Assembly: GCA_013146195.2 (NCBI GenBank)
Contig: CM028378.1
Coordinates: 87,168,295-87,232,294 of the forward strand
Length of the DNA: 64,000 bases
DNA from: Codonopsis lanceolata
Lineage: Eukaryota > Streptophyta > Magnoliopsida > Asterales > Campanulaceae
Reading direction: 5' to 3'
Part shown: positions 47,903 to 59,113 of the stretch, piece by piece
Layout: each line of letters opens with the position of its first letter
How positions within the stretch are numbered: position 1 is the first letter of the stretch
Position numbers and translations under genes: made by a program
Notes under the pieces: model-generated
Told to the model about the DNA's origin: nothing
Databases searched by the model: none
Seen by the model: the letters and a program-made list of their open reading frames with translations, nothing else

Positions 47903-49212
47903 TGATCGATGTATTTTATACGTCGATTTTATATACTTCTATGACTTAAATTATGCTATTTCACGAGTCTTTTGAGTACTAATATATGTTTTCGGTGAGT
48001 TTTGTAAGTTTCAGGATTATTGTGAAAATACGCGAAACTCCAGGGTTTTAAGTGCAAATTACAAGAAAGGCAAAAGAGAAAAATTGAAGAAAAATAAAGA
48101 TTGAATTGGACACCTTGCGGACGCAAGGTGCCTCGGACCTTGCGACCGCAAGGTAGGCAAGACGGTCCTCGAAGCCGCAATCAAAGAAATCAAAAGCCAC
48201 CACTCGGAGACCTTGCGGACGCAAGGTATCCAACACCTTGCGACCGCAAGGTAGGCAGAATGCGACTTATTCGGATTTTCACACAGTCATTCGATCCAAT
48301 CACAACTCCCGAGTATATATAGAAGTCAGATGCCGAGCCTAAGCATAAGGAGGACGGCTGGAAGCTCTCTTTACATAGATTTTAGGTAGTTTTAGATTGT
48401 ATAACATAGTTAGGTTTTGTAATTTCAAGTATTGAAGATCAAATCATGTCTCCCATCATCTTCATGTGCTGTTCATCGTCTATGATGAACTAAATCATCC
48501 ATAATCTAGGAGGTGGGAGGTAACTTGTATCGAATTTATGTTTTGATTCATATATATATGTCTATTCAATGCTTGTTGATTGTGTTGTTTATCAATCCCT
48601 ATATTATTTTGCTTTGAACAAATGAATGTAATCGCAAATAATAAAGGCTTAGAGGTGCGGATAACTGCATGACCAAGTGCATATGTCGTACACTGGCTCA
48701 CCAACACAATAAATTGGACCTATCGATGCACGAGAGTGATAAGTTAGGACCAGGTTCTTACATGATCTAGGTGACAGATAGATCATAAATCTAGGTGACA
48801 GCTAGATTGACAGTTCCTGTGCTTAGGATATAGAATGGGTGAATTTTGCGGGGATGGAGGCTGAACCAATTGTTCAACAGACTATATCTATTTTTAGTGA
48901 ACGAACCCAAGACATTGAATGACATTATTATGAATTGAACATAAAGGAGATATAAGTGAAACCCAGAATCCTAGATTTCCACTCACCATAAGATCTTCAT
49001 ATCTGTTATTACTGTCTAATTAGTTAAACATCTATAACTAGTAGATTATAGTAGAATTAAACATAAAAACCCCCTTTTAGGTTAATAATTTGCTATCTAT
49101 AATCGCACTGTTCGTGATCACTTGTCTCTGTGGGTTCGACCCTTGCTTCCGAGTCTATTCTATAATAGTCTTGTCCACTTGCAAGGAAATAGATAAAATA
49201 AAACATCGATCA
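47903..49212 (+). mobile_element. 3' LTR of Athila Y
   Basis: It begins TGATCGATGTATTTTATACG after the polypurine tract and ends AAAACATCGATCA. The TGATCGATGT/ACATCGATCA ends are perfect inverted repeats. It is 1310 bp and the reverse complement of 25225-26519 with small differences. It contains the palindrome array and TATA box. Confidence 0.92.
48112..48321 (+). promoter_or_regulatory. Paired palindromes and TATA box in the LTR of Athila Y
   Basis: ACCTTGCGGACGCAAGGT at 48112-48129 and 48210-48227 is each followed, 25 bp from start to start, by ACCTTGCGACCGCAAGGT (48137-48154 and 48235-48252). TATATATA lies at 48314-48321, 62 nt after the last palindrome, as in Athila X. Paired palindromes before a TATA box suggest binding of a dimeric factor; this is inferred. 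Confidence 0.85.
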
Positions 49213-50486
49213 GACACATTTGTTTCCGCAGGAGTAGCATGCTGGAAATGGAAAGGAAAATCATCTTCTCTCTTATGTGGTTTATTTTACGAGCACTTGT
49301 ATGAATTGTTGTGCTACGTGGTTATGATATGATATACATGAGATGATGATTACTTGATGAAATGTTATGATAAGAAATGTAACATGCTAATGAAATGATG
49401 ACTTTTAATATAGTGTTATACTAGAGATATAACATGCTAATCATGATTAGAATGGAAACCGTTGTCTTTCATATATAAGTTCTTATATGAATTATGTTAA
49501 AGGATGAAGTGTGAGGCCCATGGAATAATTGAGTTATGTGGATGATGTTTTGATGAACAGTGCAATATGAAGATAACATGTTAAATATATTGAAATTGAG
49601 AATCATATTCTATTGAGATGAATTACTTATGAAGAATTATCCAAATGATGTTCTATGAGACTATGGTTAGGTTTTGGTTTGTGTTGTGGGTTATTCCATG
49701 AAATGTTATATCATGAGCATGATATGAGATGTATATGTTTTATTTGAGCATAATGCCATGCCATGACATTGCATCTTTAGTAGCTTACTAAGTCTTTATG
49801 ACTTACTCTGTTTACCTTGCTTTCCTTAGATTCAAGCCGAAATAGTGATTTGAAGGAATCCGCCGAGGCCACGATAGAACGTGTGGTTCTGTGAGAAGGT
49901 TGCTATTAGTTTATATATTTGTAGTCCTTGTTTTGGAAAGGTCGATTGGGAAGTGAAGTTATATAAACTTCACTATGGGTAGTAAGCCTTGTGATTATTT
50001 AATTAGTACTTGTTTATGTTATTTAGTCTTTGTGAGCCGACAGATGTTAGTCGTGTCATGTTAATAGTAATATTGTTCTATCTATATCAAATTATTTATA
50101 TCGTTGGCTATGTTTTACTCCGGCATGTTTTTAGTCGTTAAGCATGCTAGACTAGAGTTGTAGACTTAGTTTAATGTTGGGTTCGGCTGTAACGTCACCG
50201 ATGACTTGGTATATAAATTGCTATTTAATGATATTGCATGACAGGTGGTTTTGTTTTACGTGCCCAATGTTGTGTCACGTGATTTTAATTTTTGGAACGA
50301 GAGATTCATTAATTTAATTAGTACTTGTTAGCTCGGGCGCCACCGTTTAATTATGTTATTCGCTTCCGCATGCGTTAAAGTTATTGGCGTATCGCCGTTA
50401 TGTCCTTACTCATTATTTGTTATCTTGTGTGTTTTTGACGGCACAACCTCGGGGTCTCGTATTGGGATCCGGGTCAGGTCGCCACA
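49213..50486 (+). mobile_element. LTR fragment, probably chromovirus (Tekay/Del-like)
   Basis: ATGATATGAAAT-rich sequence (49320-49780) is followed by AGCTTACTAAGTC and a spliced-leader-like region. The end is GATCCGGGTCAGGTCGCCACA at 50466-50486. Such composition and a GTCGCCACA end are seen in Tekay/Del LTRs. Athila Y abuts it at 49212. No coding domain is present, so the family is a guess. Confidence 0.4.
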
Positions 50487-50607
50487 GTACTCCAAGCCCA
50501 AAAAGCCTCCAGCCAGCCTTCTGATGCCTCCAAACCCATTTTCCTCAGAAACCTGGCCCGAATTTGGAAAGGCAAAGATAGTACTGGCCGGTTGATACGG
50601 GAAAGTA

Positions 50608-52522
50608 GTGCCGAAATCAGATCAGAGGGTATCGGATCGACAAGGGCGAATCGCCGTACAGATCCGAGCAAGATGGCCAGAAAGTGAACAATCGGCTATG
50701 GGTGCATTCGGGGGCTCTGTGGTTCCAACTCCAAAGAATGCAGAATGGTTAGACCAAAAGTTGGGTGCAGCGATGAGCCAAATGGCTAGTCTAGTGCAAA
50801 GCTTAAAATCCAGTGGTGAGGTGAACTCTTCCCCTACAGTCCCCCAAGGAAACATCAACATCTAATGTGCCTCCAAACCCAGCTCCTCATCCAAACACTA
50901 ACCCACCAAATATTCCTACTACCCCAAATCCCAATCCTCCACCAAGTCCCTACTATCCAAATATCAACCCTTACCCGTCCTATCCACCATATCATCGCCC
51001 AAACACCCAGAACCCAAATGACCTCCCTTTTCCCATGATTAACCCACTCCAAAATAGCCCACATATGGACCCAAAAAGCTATAACCCACCATGCCAAGTT
51101 ACCACATACTTACCTTTCAATGATCCTGGTCGCCCGGCCGAAACCATCAATAACCCACCAACCCAGAATCCATATACTACCCAAAACCCACCAACCCAGA
51201 ATCCATATACTTCCCAAAATCCACCAACCCAGGACCTTTATCAAACCCAATACCCATATCCAGCCCAAAATCCTTATAATACCCAATATCCATATCCAAT
51301 CCAGAATCCATATACTACCCAGAATCCTCACCAGACCCCTCAGCCAGAAAATAACCCAGCTTTCCCTAATCCAGCCAGTATATACCGAAAGCCAACTCCC
51401 CAAGCCACCAAAATGGAGGCCGACATGGAAAATATGAAGGCCATGATACTTAAACTTCTCAATAAAGGGGAATTTTCTACGCGGGCACTAACCTTGCAGC
51501 CTTCAACAATATTACCCTCAAAGTTCAAAATGCCCGACATAGAAAAGTTTGATGGGACTAGATGCCCTATATCCCATTTGAAATCTTATTCCACTGCATG
51601 CAGTCAAGGGGAGCTAGCTTTGAGGCTATGGCTTCCAATTTCCACCTCACCCTAATAGGGGCTGCCAAGCAATTGTTAATGTTGTCTGATAGCAACACTA
51701 TGAACACGTGGGACCAGATAGCTAAAACGTTCCTTGAAAGATACAAAGACAACACCAGTCCTGAAAATAGAAGGGACCTTGAGTCGTGCACTCAACGGGA
51801 GAAGGAAACCTGTGCTGAGTTCGCAGTCAGGTGGAAAAGGAAGTTGGCACAGACCTTTGACAGACCTGATCCGGCCGAGTCATGCAGAATGTTCATTAAA
51901 AACCTTCAGCCCATTTACCTGGAACATATGCAGTACCTCCCCTACAACAATTTCAAAGAAATAGTGGACATAGGAGCCCGTATTGATGATGATATACGGA
52001 CTGGACAACTAAAGATCAATACGCCTCCTAGTTCTTTCTGTTACTCCAAAGGAAAGACAGCCGCACCAGCACCAGCTGTCAATATAGTAGGGAATGCCTC
52101 AGCCCCATTTTCTACCCAAAATTATAGCTATGTTCCATGGTATTATGGGTCAGACAGGTCTGTCAATACAGTGGGAGCAAATGATGGCCCGGCCAAAAAC
52201 TTCATAAATCAGAACCGGGTAAGCCGGCATTATGATGAACTGCAAGCTCCCCAGTCTATGATATTGCAGGGGCTAATGGCACAGGGAGTGCTGAAGCCGT
52301 TGGAGAATTATAAGCCGCCTAACCCACGCCGGGGCGGATCGGGAACCATGCCCGATCTTGTGAATACCATCGCTCCAGTGGTCACCTCACCGATAAATGT
52401 TATACCCTCAAGAATGCTATCCAGGACCTTATAGATGATAAGGTTATTGAAAAGCCTCCACCCAGACCAAATGTAGTCAATAACCCTCTACCTCAAATCA
52501 ATATGATTGAGATTGATGAAAA
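50608..52522 (+). pseudogene. Ogre/Tat gag, frameshifted
   Basis: An N-terminal segment (50608-50850) is followed by a Pro/Asn/Gln/Tyr-rich region with tandem repeats, then the gag core: FKMPDIEKFDGTRCPISHLK, and in the next frame TWDQIAKTFLERYKDN, CAEFAVRWKRKLAQ and FKEIVDIGARIDDDIRTGQL. This order is typical of Ogre/Tat gag. Frames change near 50850 and near 51600, and a stop lies at 52432-52434. Homology continues (QDLIDDKVIEKPP) to 52522. In an intact element it would form the particle shell. Confidence 0.82.
51151..51335 (+). repeat. Degenerate tandem repeat coding for QNPPTQNPY-like units
   Basis: Units of about 27-33 bp code for variants of Asn-Pro-Pro-Thr-Gln-Asn-Pro-Tyr and Thr-Gln-Tyr-Pro-Tyr-Pro, repeated about seven times within gag. 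Low-complexity linker; function unknown. Confidence 0.75.
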
Positions 52523-53121
52523 CCTTCAGCTCAGTGCATTCAATAGATCCTTAACAGATCTAGAAGTCCTCGTCAACAACAAGAAGCTGCTCATCAACAC
52601 TTATTGCTTTAATCTTCTTGTTGTTAACTTCCATTAACTATACTTCAGCACGAATTAAATATCTTGTATTTACAGATATTTAATTCCCTAGACCCAAACA
52701 CAAGTCAATATTTTGTACACGATCCATTAGGGATATTCTTTGTAATTGATCTAAGTGGAAAACATAGTGCACAATTTAAATCCAAGGTTGACTGCCTTGG
52801 TGGTGGACGTAGCACTCATTATAGTGTGAACCATCCCAAAATACTTGTGTTATTTCTTACTGTTTGTCTGTTTCTTGAACCGCTTAGTTTCATTGTTTAT
52901 ATTATCCATTTACAGCAGAACTTTAGTAAACTGTAAAAGGTCTACCGGTAGTCCTTATCGGCAGACCTGGAACAACTTCCTTGAAGGTCTTCCGCTACTT
53001 GATTCTTTTCTATAGATTGCAAGTAACTTTCAAGAATTTACTCAAAAGTTTTTAAGTGTCTAATAAGCTATTCAACCCCCCCCCCCTTTCTAGCTTATTA
53101 TTGTGCTCATTGGGACCCACA
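52523..53121 (+). mobile_element. 5' LTR of Sirevirus copy 2, 5'-truncated
   Basis: It matches 63268-63864 of the 3' LTR almost perfectly, from CCTTCAGCTCAGTG to GGGACCCACA. The promoter-bearing part (U3, TATA at about 63174 in the 3' LTR) is absent, so this copy lacks the usual promoter for genomic RNA. Confidence 0.92.
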
Positions 53122-53123
53122 AT

Positions 53124-53135
53124 TGGTATCAGAGC
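53124..53135 (+). other. Primer-binding site (tRNA-Met type), Sirevirus copy 2
   Basis: TGGTATCAGAGC starts three bases after the LTR end. It is complementary to the 3' end of initiator tRNA-Met, as usual in Copia elements. Confidence 0.9.
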
Positions 53136-53190
53136 CTTACTCTTCGAAAACAAGTTTTTCCAAGACTAAACTCTTGAGAGATACGATATA

Positions 53191-54450
53191 ATGGCCCAAA
53201 CACACTATATGCTGCCTACATCTAATGCTAACCACGTCCCAATATTGGACGAAGGACATTTTGATGTATGGAAGGATAAAGTAATGAGATTCATGAACTC
53301 TATTGACAACAGGTTATGGAAATGTGTCACTGCAGGTCAACATATACCAATGAAGGCAAATCTTCTAGCCTCCATCGCTGGGAACCCTGCAGAAGTTCCT
53401 AAAGAAGAATCGGAATGGACAGAGGACGATAGAAAGCTGGTAGAACTTGACAAAGCAATCAATATAATCACCGACTCTCTAGACACAAGCACCTACCCAA
53501 GTGATTCGATGTACAAGCTGCGAAAGAGATGTGGGAAGCTCTTGTAGAATACTTGGAAAGAGACCAAGACACAAGAGACAACAGAAAATATACATACATC
53601 CAGCAGTTTGATTCTTTCAAAAAGGATCCTAAGGAAACCTTGAGACAAGCATACGATCGATTCAGTGAGGTAATAAATAGTTGCTTTTCTCTTGGTAAAA
53701 CTTATGACAAAAAGGAAATGAACATGAGGTTTCTAGGCTCTCTAGGTAGCTTATGGCATGTTAAGACCACGGCTATGAAGGAATCTAAGAACTTAAACGA
53801 GATGACTCTTCGTAGTCTCTACGCAAGTTTAAAGGTTTATGAACTTGAAGTTAATCAAGCTCTAGAGCAAGACAAGCAGTTGAAGCGTGTCTTTGCCACC
53901 ATGGTCCAAGAAGAAATCATTGTTGAAAACAAACCTCTACTTCTTCTGTGAAAATGATTTTTTATCGATGAACAATTTGCTATGTTTGTTAAACGTTTTC
54001 AAAAATTTGCAAAATATGGAAGGAAGAACACTCACCAGCAACCTTTCAGGAAAAATGGTGAAAGCTCATCTAAGGAAGAGCTTGTGTGTTATAACTGTAG
54101 GAAACCTGGTCATTTTGCCTCAAAATGTCCTAAGCCAAAATTTGAAGCATACCGAAAACCCTCTTTTAGAAAATTTCAAAAGCAAAAGGGTATGTTGGCT
54201 GAAGACATAGAAGACAAACAGGTTGCTACATGGTTTGAGACTGATTCAGAAGAGGAGGAAGAGGATTGTGAGCAAGCTAATATATGCTTAATAGCTCATG
54301 ATTCAGGACCTACCTATGACTCTGAAAATGAAGTTGTAGTTTCACCAAGTCCTTTGGACAAAAATGAAACCAACAGTGATAGCTTGATGAGGAAGAACTT
54401 CTCAAGGATAATCGGGATATGCTTGAAGAATTTAATTCCTTTAGAGTAGC
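53191..54450 (+). pseudogene. Sirevirus gag, copy 2, with frameshifts
   Basis: The ATG at 53191 opens a capsid-like sequence (FDVWKDKVMRFMNSIDNRLWKCV, then after a frameshift near 53520 KDPKETLRQAYDRFSEVINS and MNMRFLGSLGSLWHVKT). A second shift lies near 53950. A CCHC zinc knuckle (CYNCRKPGHFASKC, 54087-54128) follows, then an acidic tail. The first frameshift is a CTG read as CTGCG (copy 1 has CTGAAAGAG), which fits the local CAG/CTG anomaly. Encodes capsid and nucleocapsid in intact Sireviruses. Confidence 0.88.
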
Positions 54451-55756
54451 CTATGTTAAACTAGCCAAGAAGCGTGAGAAACTTACGGTGAGAAATCTTT
54501 GATGGCGGTGAGATTCAAACTCTCAATAGGTCAACAAAGAGTATCAAGCGAAGGAAGAAAACAAATTTCTTCATGACAAAATTGATTGTGAGCACATCAA
54601 AGGACTTGACCTAGAGAAAATTGCCTTGCAAAAGACAATTGACTCCTGGAATAGCTCCAAGGATGCATTTGAAGAAATCCTTACAAGCCAAAAATCTAGC
54701 AATGATAAAACAGGCATAGGATATTCAGATGTGTCTCTTCCGACAATCTCTTCAGTCATAGAGAAAGGAGAATCCTCCGAGACTGCAAATGATATATCTT
54801 TCTCTAAACAGACATTTGGAAATATAGGGAAACAAGGCCTTGGTTATTCAAGTGTTCCTTACGTTTACCCCAAAGTTCGAGAAAGGAAAAGGCAAAATAG
54901 TGAATCAAATGAGAAACGATAAGGTAACGGTAGAAAGTGAAGTTTGCCAAGCTATGCCAAGGCAAAGTCTGGCCGACGGTAGACCTACTAAACCTCTAGG
55001 TAACTATCAAGTTTGTCTATGAAACAGCAAGGCTCCTTTACTGTTGAAGGTAAACTTAAAGGTATTCTACCTAATCCTCCTGAAAAGGTAATCAACAGAA
55101 AAGCTAAAGCTAAGTCTGTTGGTAACCTACCTAGGAAGATTCGAAAGAAACCAATTAAGCCTACCATCAACAAGCAAGCTGAACCAAAAATGGATGTCAA
55201 GAAAAGGAATAATCATAAGCACTCTTCGGTTGAAGACTCTAAGTTCTTCTGTGGACTTTCCATTTATGTCATTCTTGCCATTGCTTAGGCCATCGGCTCC
55301 GAATGCCTGCTAAGGTTCACCCCAAGATCTGAGAGACCTAGTTCTCTCAAGGTCAAGCAGGTATGGGTTGCAAAAGGTTGCTAATCCTTAGGACCCAAAA
55401 GAAAATAAAGGGTACCTTGTTTACTTTAAATTCTTTTCAGAATGCTTCATGGCTATAGAATCGAAAACAAAGACATCGGTACCTAGGCGGTGGTCGCATT
55501 CAAGACACATGAGGAACAAGTCTTCTTACAGATATAGCTGAAGCAAAAGGACCCACTGTTATTTTCGGAGATAATGCAAGAGGAAAGACAATTGGATATG
55601 GCTCAATTACTAGAGGAAGTCTCTCCATCAACAAAGTTTCTCTAGTAAGTGGTTTAAAGCACAATCTTCTGAGCATATCCCAGTGCGACAAAGGACTTCT
55701 ATGCCAATTCAATTCCAACCAGTGCCTCATCAAAGCAGTGAATCTGCTCTACAATC
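54451..55756 (+). pseudogene. Gag-pol linker and protease region, Sirevirus copy 2, decayed
   Basis: Homologous to 35200-36555 of copy 1 but shifted in several places. The coiled linker (HFL/EHIKGLDLEKIALQK) and a basic segment (EKVINRKAKAKSVGNLPRKIRK) are recognisable. The protease motif that reads YLDSGCSRHM in copy 1 is lost at about 55480-55510. Many differences are CTG or CAG in copy 1 against CG here. Confidence 0.8.
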
Positions 55757-58740
55757 TTGGCCGGCAATAGACAAGGAAACGTCTATGTCGTGGACTTAAA
55801 TCTTCTAGGGAGATTCTCAAACCTGTGTCTAGTGGCCAACAATGTTCGTGACAACAGCTGGCTATGGCACAAGCGTCTCAGTCACCTCAACTTCAAGCAC
55901 CTCTCCAAGCTCTCCAAAAATGGGCTTGTCAAAGGTCTACCTACGGTGTCTGCCGACCATGAAAGAAGTTGTAAAGCTTGCCAACTAGGAAAACTTTCCA
56001 AGTCTTCCTTCAAAAGAAAGTCTGTTTTGTCAACAAACAGACCTCTTCAACTTCTGCATATGGATCTCTTTGGACCTATTACAACAGCCAGTATTTCGGA
56101 GACAAGTATACACTTGTAGTAGTTGATGACTACTCTAGATTCACTTGGATTGAAACTATGACATCTAAAGATGAAACGTATGATCTAGTCACCGCACTTT
56201 TTAGAAGACTTCAAACTCAAAAGCTTGAAGACATTTGTGACATAAGATCAGACAATGGCACTGAATTCAAGAACAATGGTGTAGAAAAATACTGCGATGA
56301 CCATGGGATCGGCCACAACTTCTCTGCCGCCGGTACTCCTCAACAAAATGGTGTAGCTGAACGGAAGAACAGAACACTGATTGAAGCGGCTAGAACAATG
56401 CTGGCAGAAGCTAAACTTCCGAAGTATTTTTGGGCAGAGGCAGTCAACACTGCATGTTTTACCCAGAATAGATCCCTGGTAAACAAGTTTCATAATAAAA
56501 CTCCATATGAAATATGGAGAGGAAGATCCCCAAACATAGGATTTCTTAAAATCTTCGGCTGTAAATGTTTTATTCTTTATAATGGAAAAGAATATAGAGG
56601 AAAATTTGATGCAAAATCAGACGAAGGAATTTTTCTGGGGTATTCCAAACATTCAAAAGCATTTCGCATTTTCAGTAAATCTAATTTAAAAATCTTAGAA
56701 TCTGTGCATGTTTCTTTTGATGAATATGACTTGTTAGAGCCTAGAAAGGCTCCGAACGTTGCTAATGATTCTGATAATGATGAGTCAGGTACAAATACAT
56801 CATCTACTTCCACTCCTCATCAGAAAACGGCAACTGCAGAACCCTCAAGTACCGCTAACCCTTCACCGGTAGACGAGACCTCTGCCGATACCGATAACAA
56901 CTCTTCTGTTGACCCTGATCCCATCTCTTCTGTTTTACCCCAAGCACCTTTACAGATCACTCATCCTTCTTGTTCACCAGAAATTGAAGGTTTTGAAGAT
57001 CCTATCTCTTCTGAACTAGATTTTGGTGAATCTCCTTCTCAACCAACTCCGGAATTCTTAAGGGAAGAACCCACCAGAAGTGATCTTCCTCCAACGATTA
57101 TTGAAGCAAGAGATCACCCCATTTCTCAAATCATTGGTGATCTCAACACAGGAGTTCGTACGAGAAATAAAGTTCGAGGGGAAACTATGTTTGCTTATGC
57201 ATTTGTATCGGAACTCGAACCAAAGAAGATTGATGAAGCTATCGAAGATCATAACTGGATTGAAGCTATGCAAGAAGAGCTGAACCAGTTTGAAAGATGT
57301 AAAGTGTGGAGCTTAGTTCAAAGACCGACTGATCATCCAGTCATCGGCACCAAGTGGGTTTTCAGAAACAAAAGAGATGAAGATGGAAATGTCACCAGAA
57401 ACAAAGCTAGATTGGTTGCACAAGGCTACCGACAGGAAGAAGGAATTGACTTTGATGAAACTTTTGCTCCTGTTGCTAGACTAGAAGCAATCAGACTTTT
57501 TCTAGCTTATGCCTCGTTCATGGACTTCAAAGTGTATCAGATGGATGTAAAGAGTGCCTTTCTGAATGGCGATCTTCAAGAAACTGTATACGTGGAACAG
57601 CCTCCAGGATTTGTCATTTCAGACAAGCTGGATCACGTCTACCGACTCAAGAAAGCTCTCTACGGCCTGAAGCAAGCTCCTAGAGCTTGGTATGAAACCC
57701 TATCCAAGTTCTTAATTGAACAAGGATTCGTGAGAGGAAGAATCGACACTACTTTATTCATCCTCAAGCACAAAGGCCATTCTCTTCTGGTACAAATCTA
57801 TGTGGACGACATCATCTTTGGATCAACTAATCAAAGCCTATGTAAAAGATTCGAGAAGCTGATGCAGAGCAAGTTCGAGATGAGCATGATGGGTGAACTT
57901 ACCTATTTTCTAGGACTGCAGATACAACAGACTTCAGACGGAATCTTCATCAGCCAAACCAAATATGCAAAGGAACTAATCAAGAAGTTCGGTCTTGATT
58001 CAGCCAAAGGATTTGAAACTCCAATGTCTACCGACTGCCATCTTGACAAAGATGAAAAGGGAAAGCAAGAGAACATGACCAAGTACCGAGGAATCATAGG
58101 TTCACTTCTTTACCTTACTGCTAGTAGACCTGACATTATGTTTGATGTTTGTGTTTGTGCTAGATTTCAGGCAGATCCAAAGGAGTCACATTTGCTTGCT
58201 GCCAAACGTATCATCAGATATGTATCAAAAACAACAAATCTTGGCATCTGGTATTCCAAATCCAACAACTTCAATCTAGTTGGATACTCAGATGCAGATT
58301 ATGCAGCCTGCAAAGTGAGCAGAAGAAGCACCAGTGGGACTTGTCAATTTCTTGGAAACAGACTTGTCTCATGGTCTTGCAAGAAACAAGGATCAGTTGC
58401 AAATTCAACCACGAAGCGTAATACATTGCTGCATTGTTGCTCTCAACTGCTATGGATGAAGCAACAACTAGTGGACTACAACATCAAGACTGAAAACTGC
58501 CCAATCATGTGTGACAACACATCAGCCATCTCAGTCTCCAAAAATCCAGTGATGCATTCCAAGACAAAGCACATTGATATTCGTTATCATTTCCTCAAAG
58601 ATCATGTGGAAAAAGGTAACATCAGTTTGGAATACGTTCCAACTGAGCATCAATTGGCAGACATTCTCACAAAACCACTGGATGCCACCAGGTTTGCTTA
58701 TTTAAGGAGAAATCTTGGTATGATTGATCCTACTGCTTAA
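55757..58740 (+). CDS. Sirevirus pol: integrase, reverse transcriptase, RNase H (copy 2)
   Basis: The GAG-pre-integrase zinc region (WLWHKRLSHLN, CKACQLGK) lies at about 55855-56010. A frameshift between about 56020 and 56095 links it to a 920-codon frame that is open to the TAA at 58738-58740. The integrase core shows its Asp in DLFGP, Asp in RSDNGTEF (about 56250) and Glu in QQNGVAERKNRTL (about 56345). The reverse transcriptase has RNKARLVAQGYRQEEG, MDVKSAFLNGDL and YVDDIIFGS (57799 on). RNase H has YSDADYA and TKHIDIRYHFLKD, but the usual TEAEY is replaced at 58411-58425 by an out-of-frame stretch, so that catalytic Glu is missing. In intact elements it makes and integrates cDNA. Confidence 0.9.
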
Positions 58741-59113
58741 GTTTAATATTTTGTTAATGTTTCTTTCATACCGGTAGACTCAGTTTTAGACTAATCGGAA
58801 GACGTAAGTTCTCCTTTACCGGAAGACTTAAAGGTTAGTACTCTTACTTAGTCTATTTTTTTTTGCTAAAGAGGTTTCTAAAGCAATAAAGTGGGTCAAG
58901 GATAAAATTTTGGTACTTAAGAAAATATCTTAAGTTCCCGCTTTTTCAAAACTGATATTTTCTCGCCTTTAAATAGTCCTTGAACCGTCATTTGCCAAAC
59001 TTTACGAATCCCTTTGACAAAACATTTCTCTCTCTACTCATACTCTCTCTCTCTCTCTGTAACTACTTTCTGCAAATTCAAGTTCTTCTTGTTTCTTCTT
59101 CTCATCATCAACA
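58741..59113 (+). promoter_or_regulatory. Promoter-like spacer before the Sirevirus accessory ORF
   Basis: Three decamers, CCGGTAGACT (58771), TCGGAAGACG (58795) and CCGGAAGACT (58819), start exactly 24 bp apart. TTTAAATAG (58969-58977) is TATA-like. It is followed by a CT-rich leader (59028-59060) and the ATG at 59114. The same decamer array occurs in the LTR (62729, 62753, 62779). The spacing and order suggest an internal promoter; no transcript evidence is available here. Confidence 0.6.

Larger units (their letters stand above)
41863..49212 (+). mobile_element. Athila-type Ty3/Gypsy element Y, 3' two-thirds
   Basis: In order: RNase H, integrase, a short hairpin, an LTR-like promoter array, an env-like ORF, a long non-coding region with repeated polypurine-like tracts, the polypurine tract AAGTTTGGGGG (47889-47899), and the 3' LTR (47903-49212). 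The 5' half is lost in the gap. It lies in inverted orientation to Athila X, with about 2.8 kb of matching sequence. Confidence 0.9.
50487..52522 (+). mobile_element. Ogre/Tat Ty3/Gypsy element, gag part, left of Sirevirus copy 2
   Basis: Contains the gag described below. It is cut at 52522 by the truncated 5' LTR of Sirevirus copy 2 and appears to resume at 63865. Its own LTR and primer-binding site are not visible, because LTR-fragment sequence lies immediately left. Confidence 0.75.

Noticed and set aside
41140..49212. One single Athila element with Sirevirus copy 1 inside
   Set aside because: The two 3' LTRs with polypurine tracts point in opposite directions, so one element cannot supply both without an inversion.
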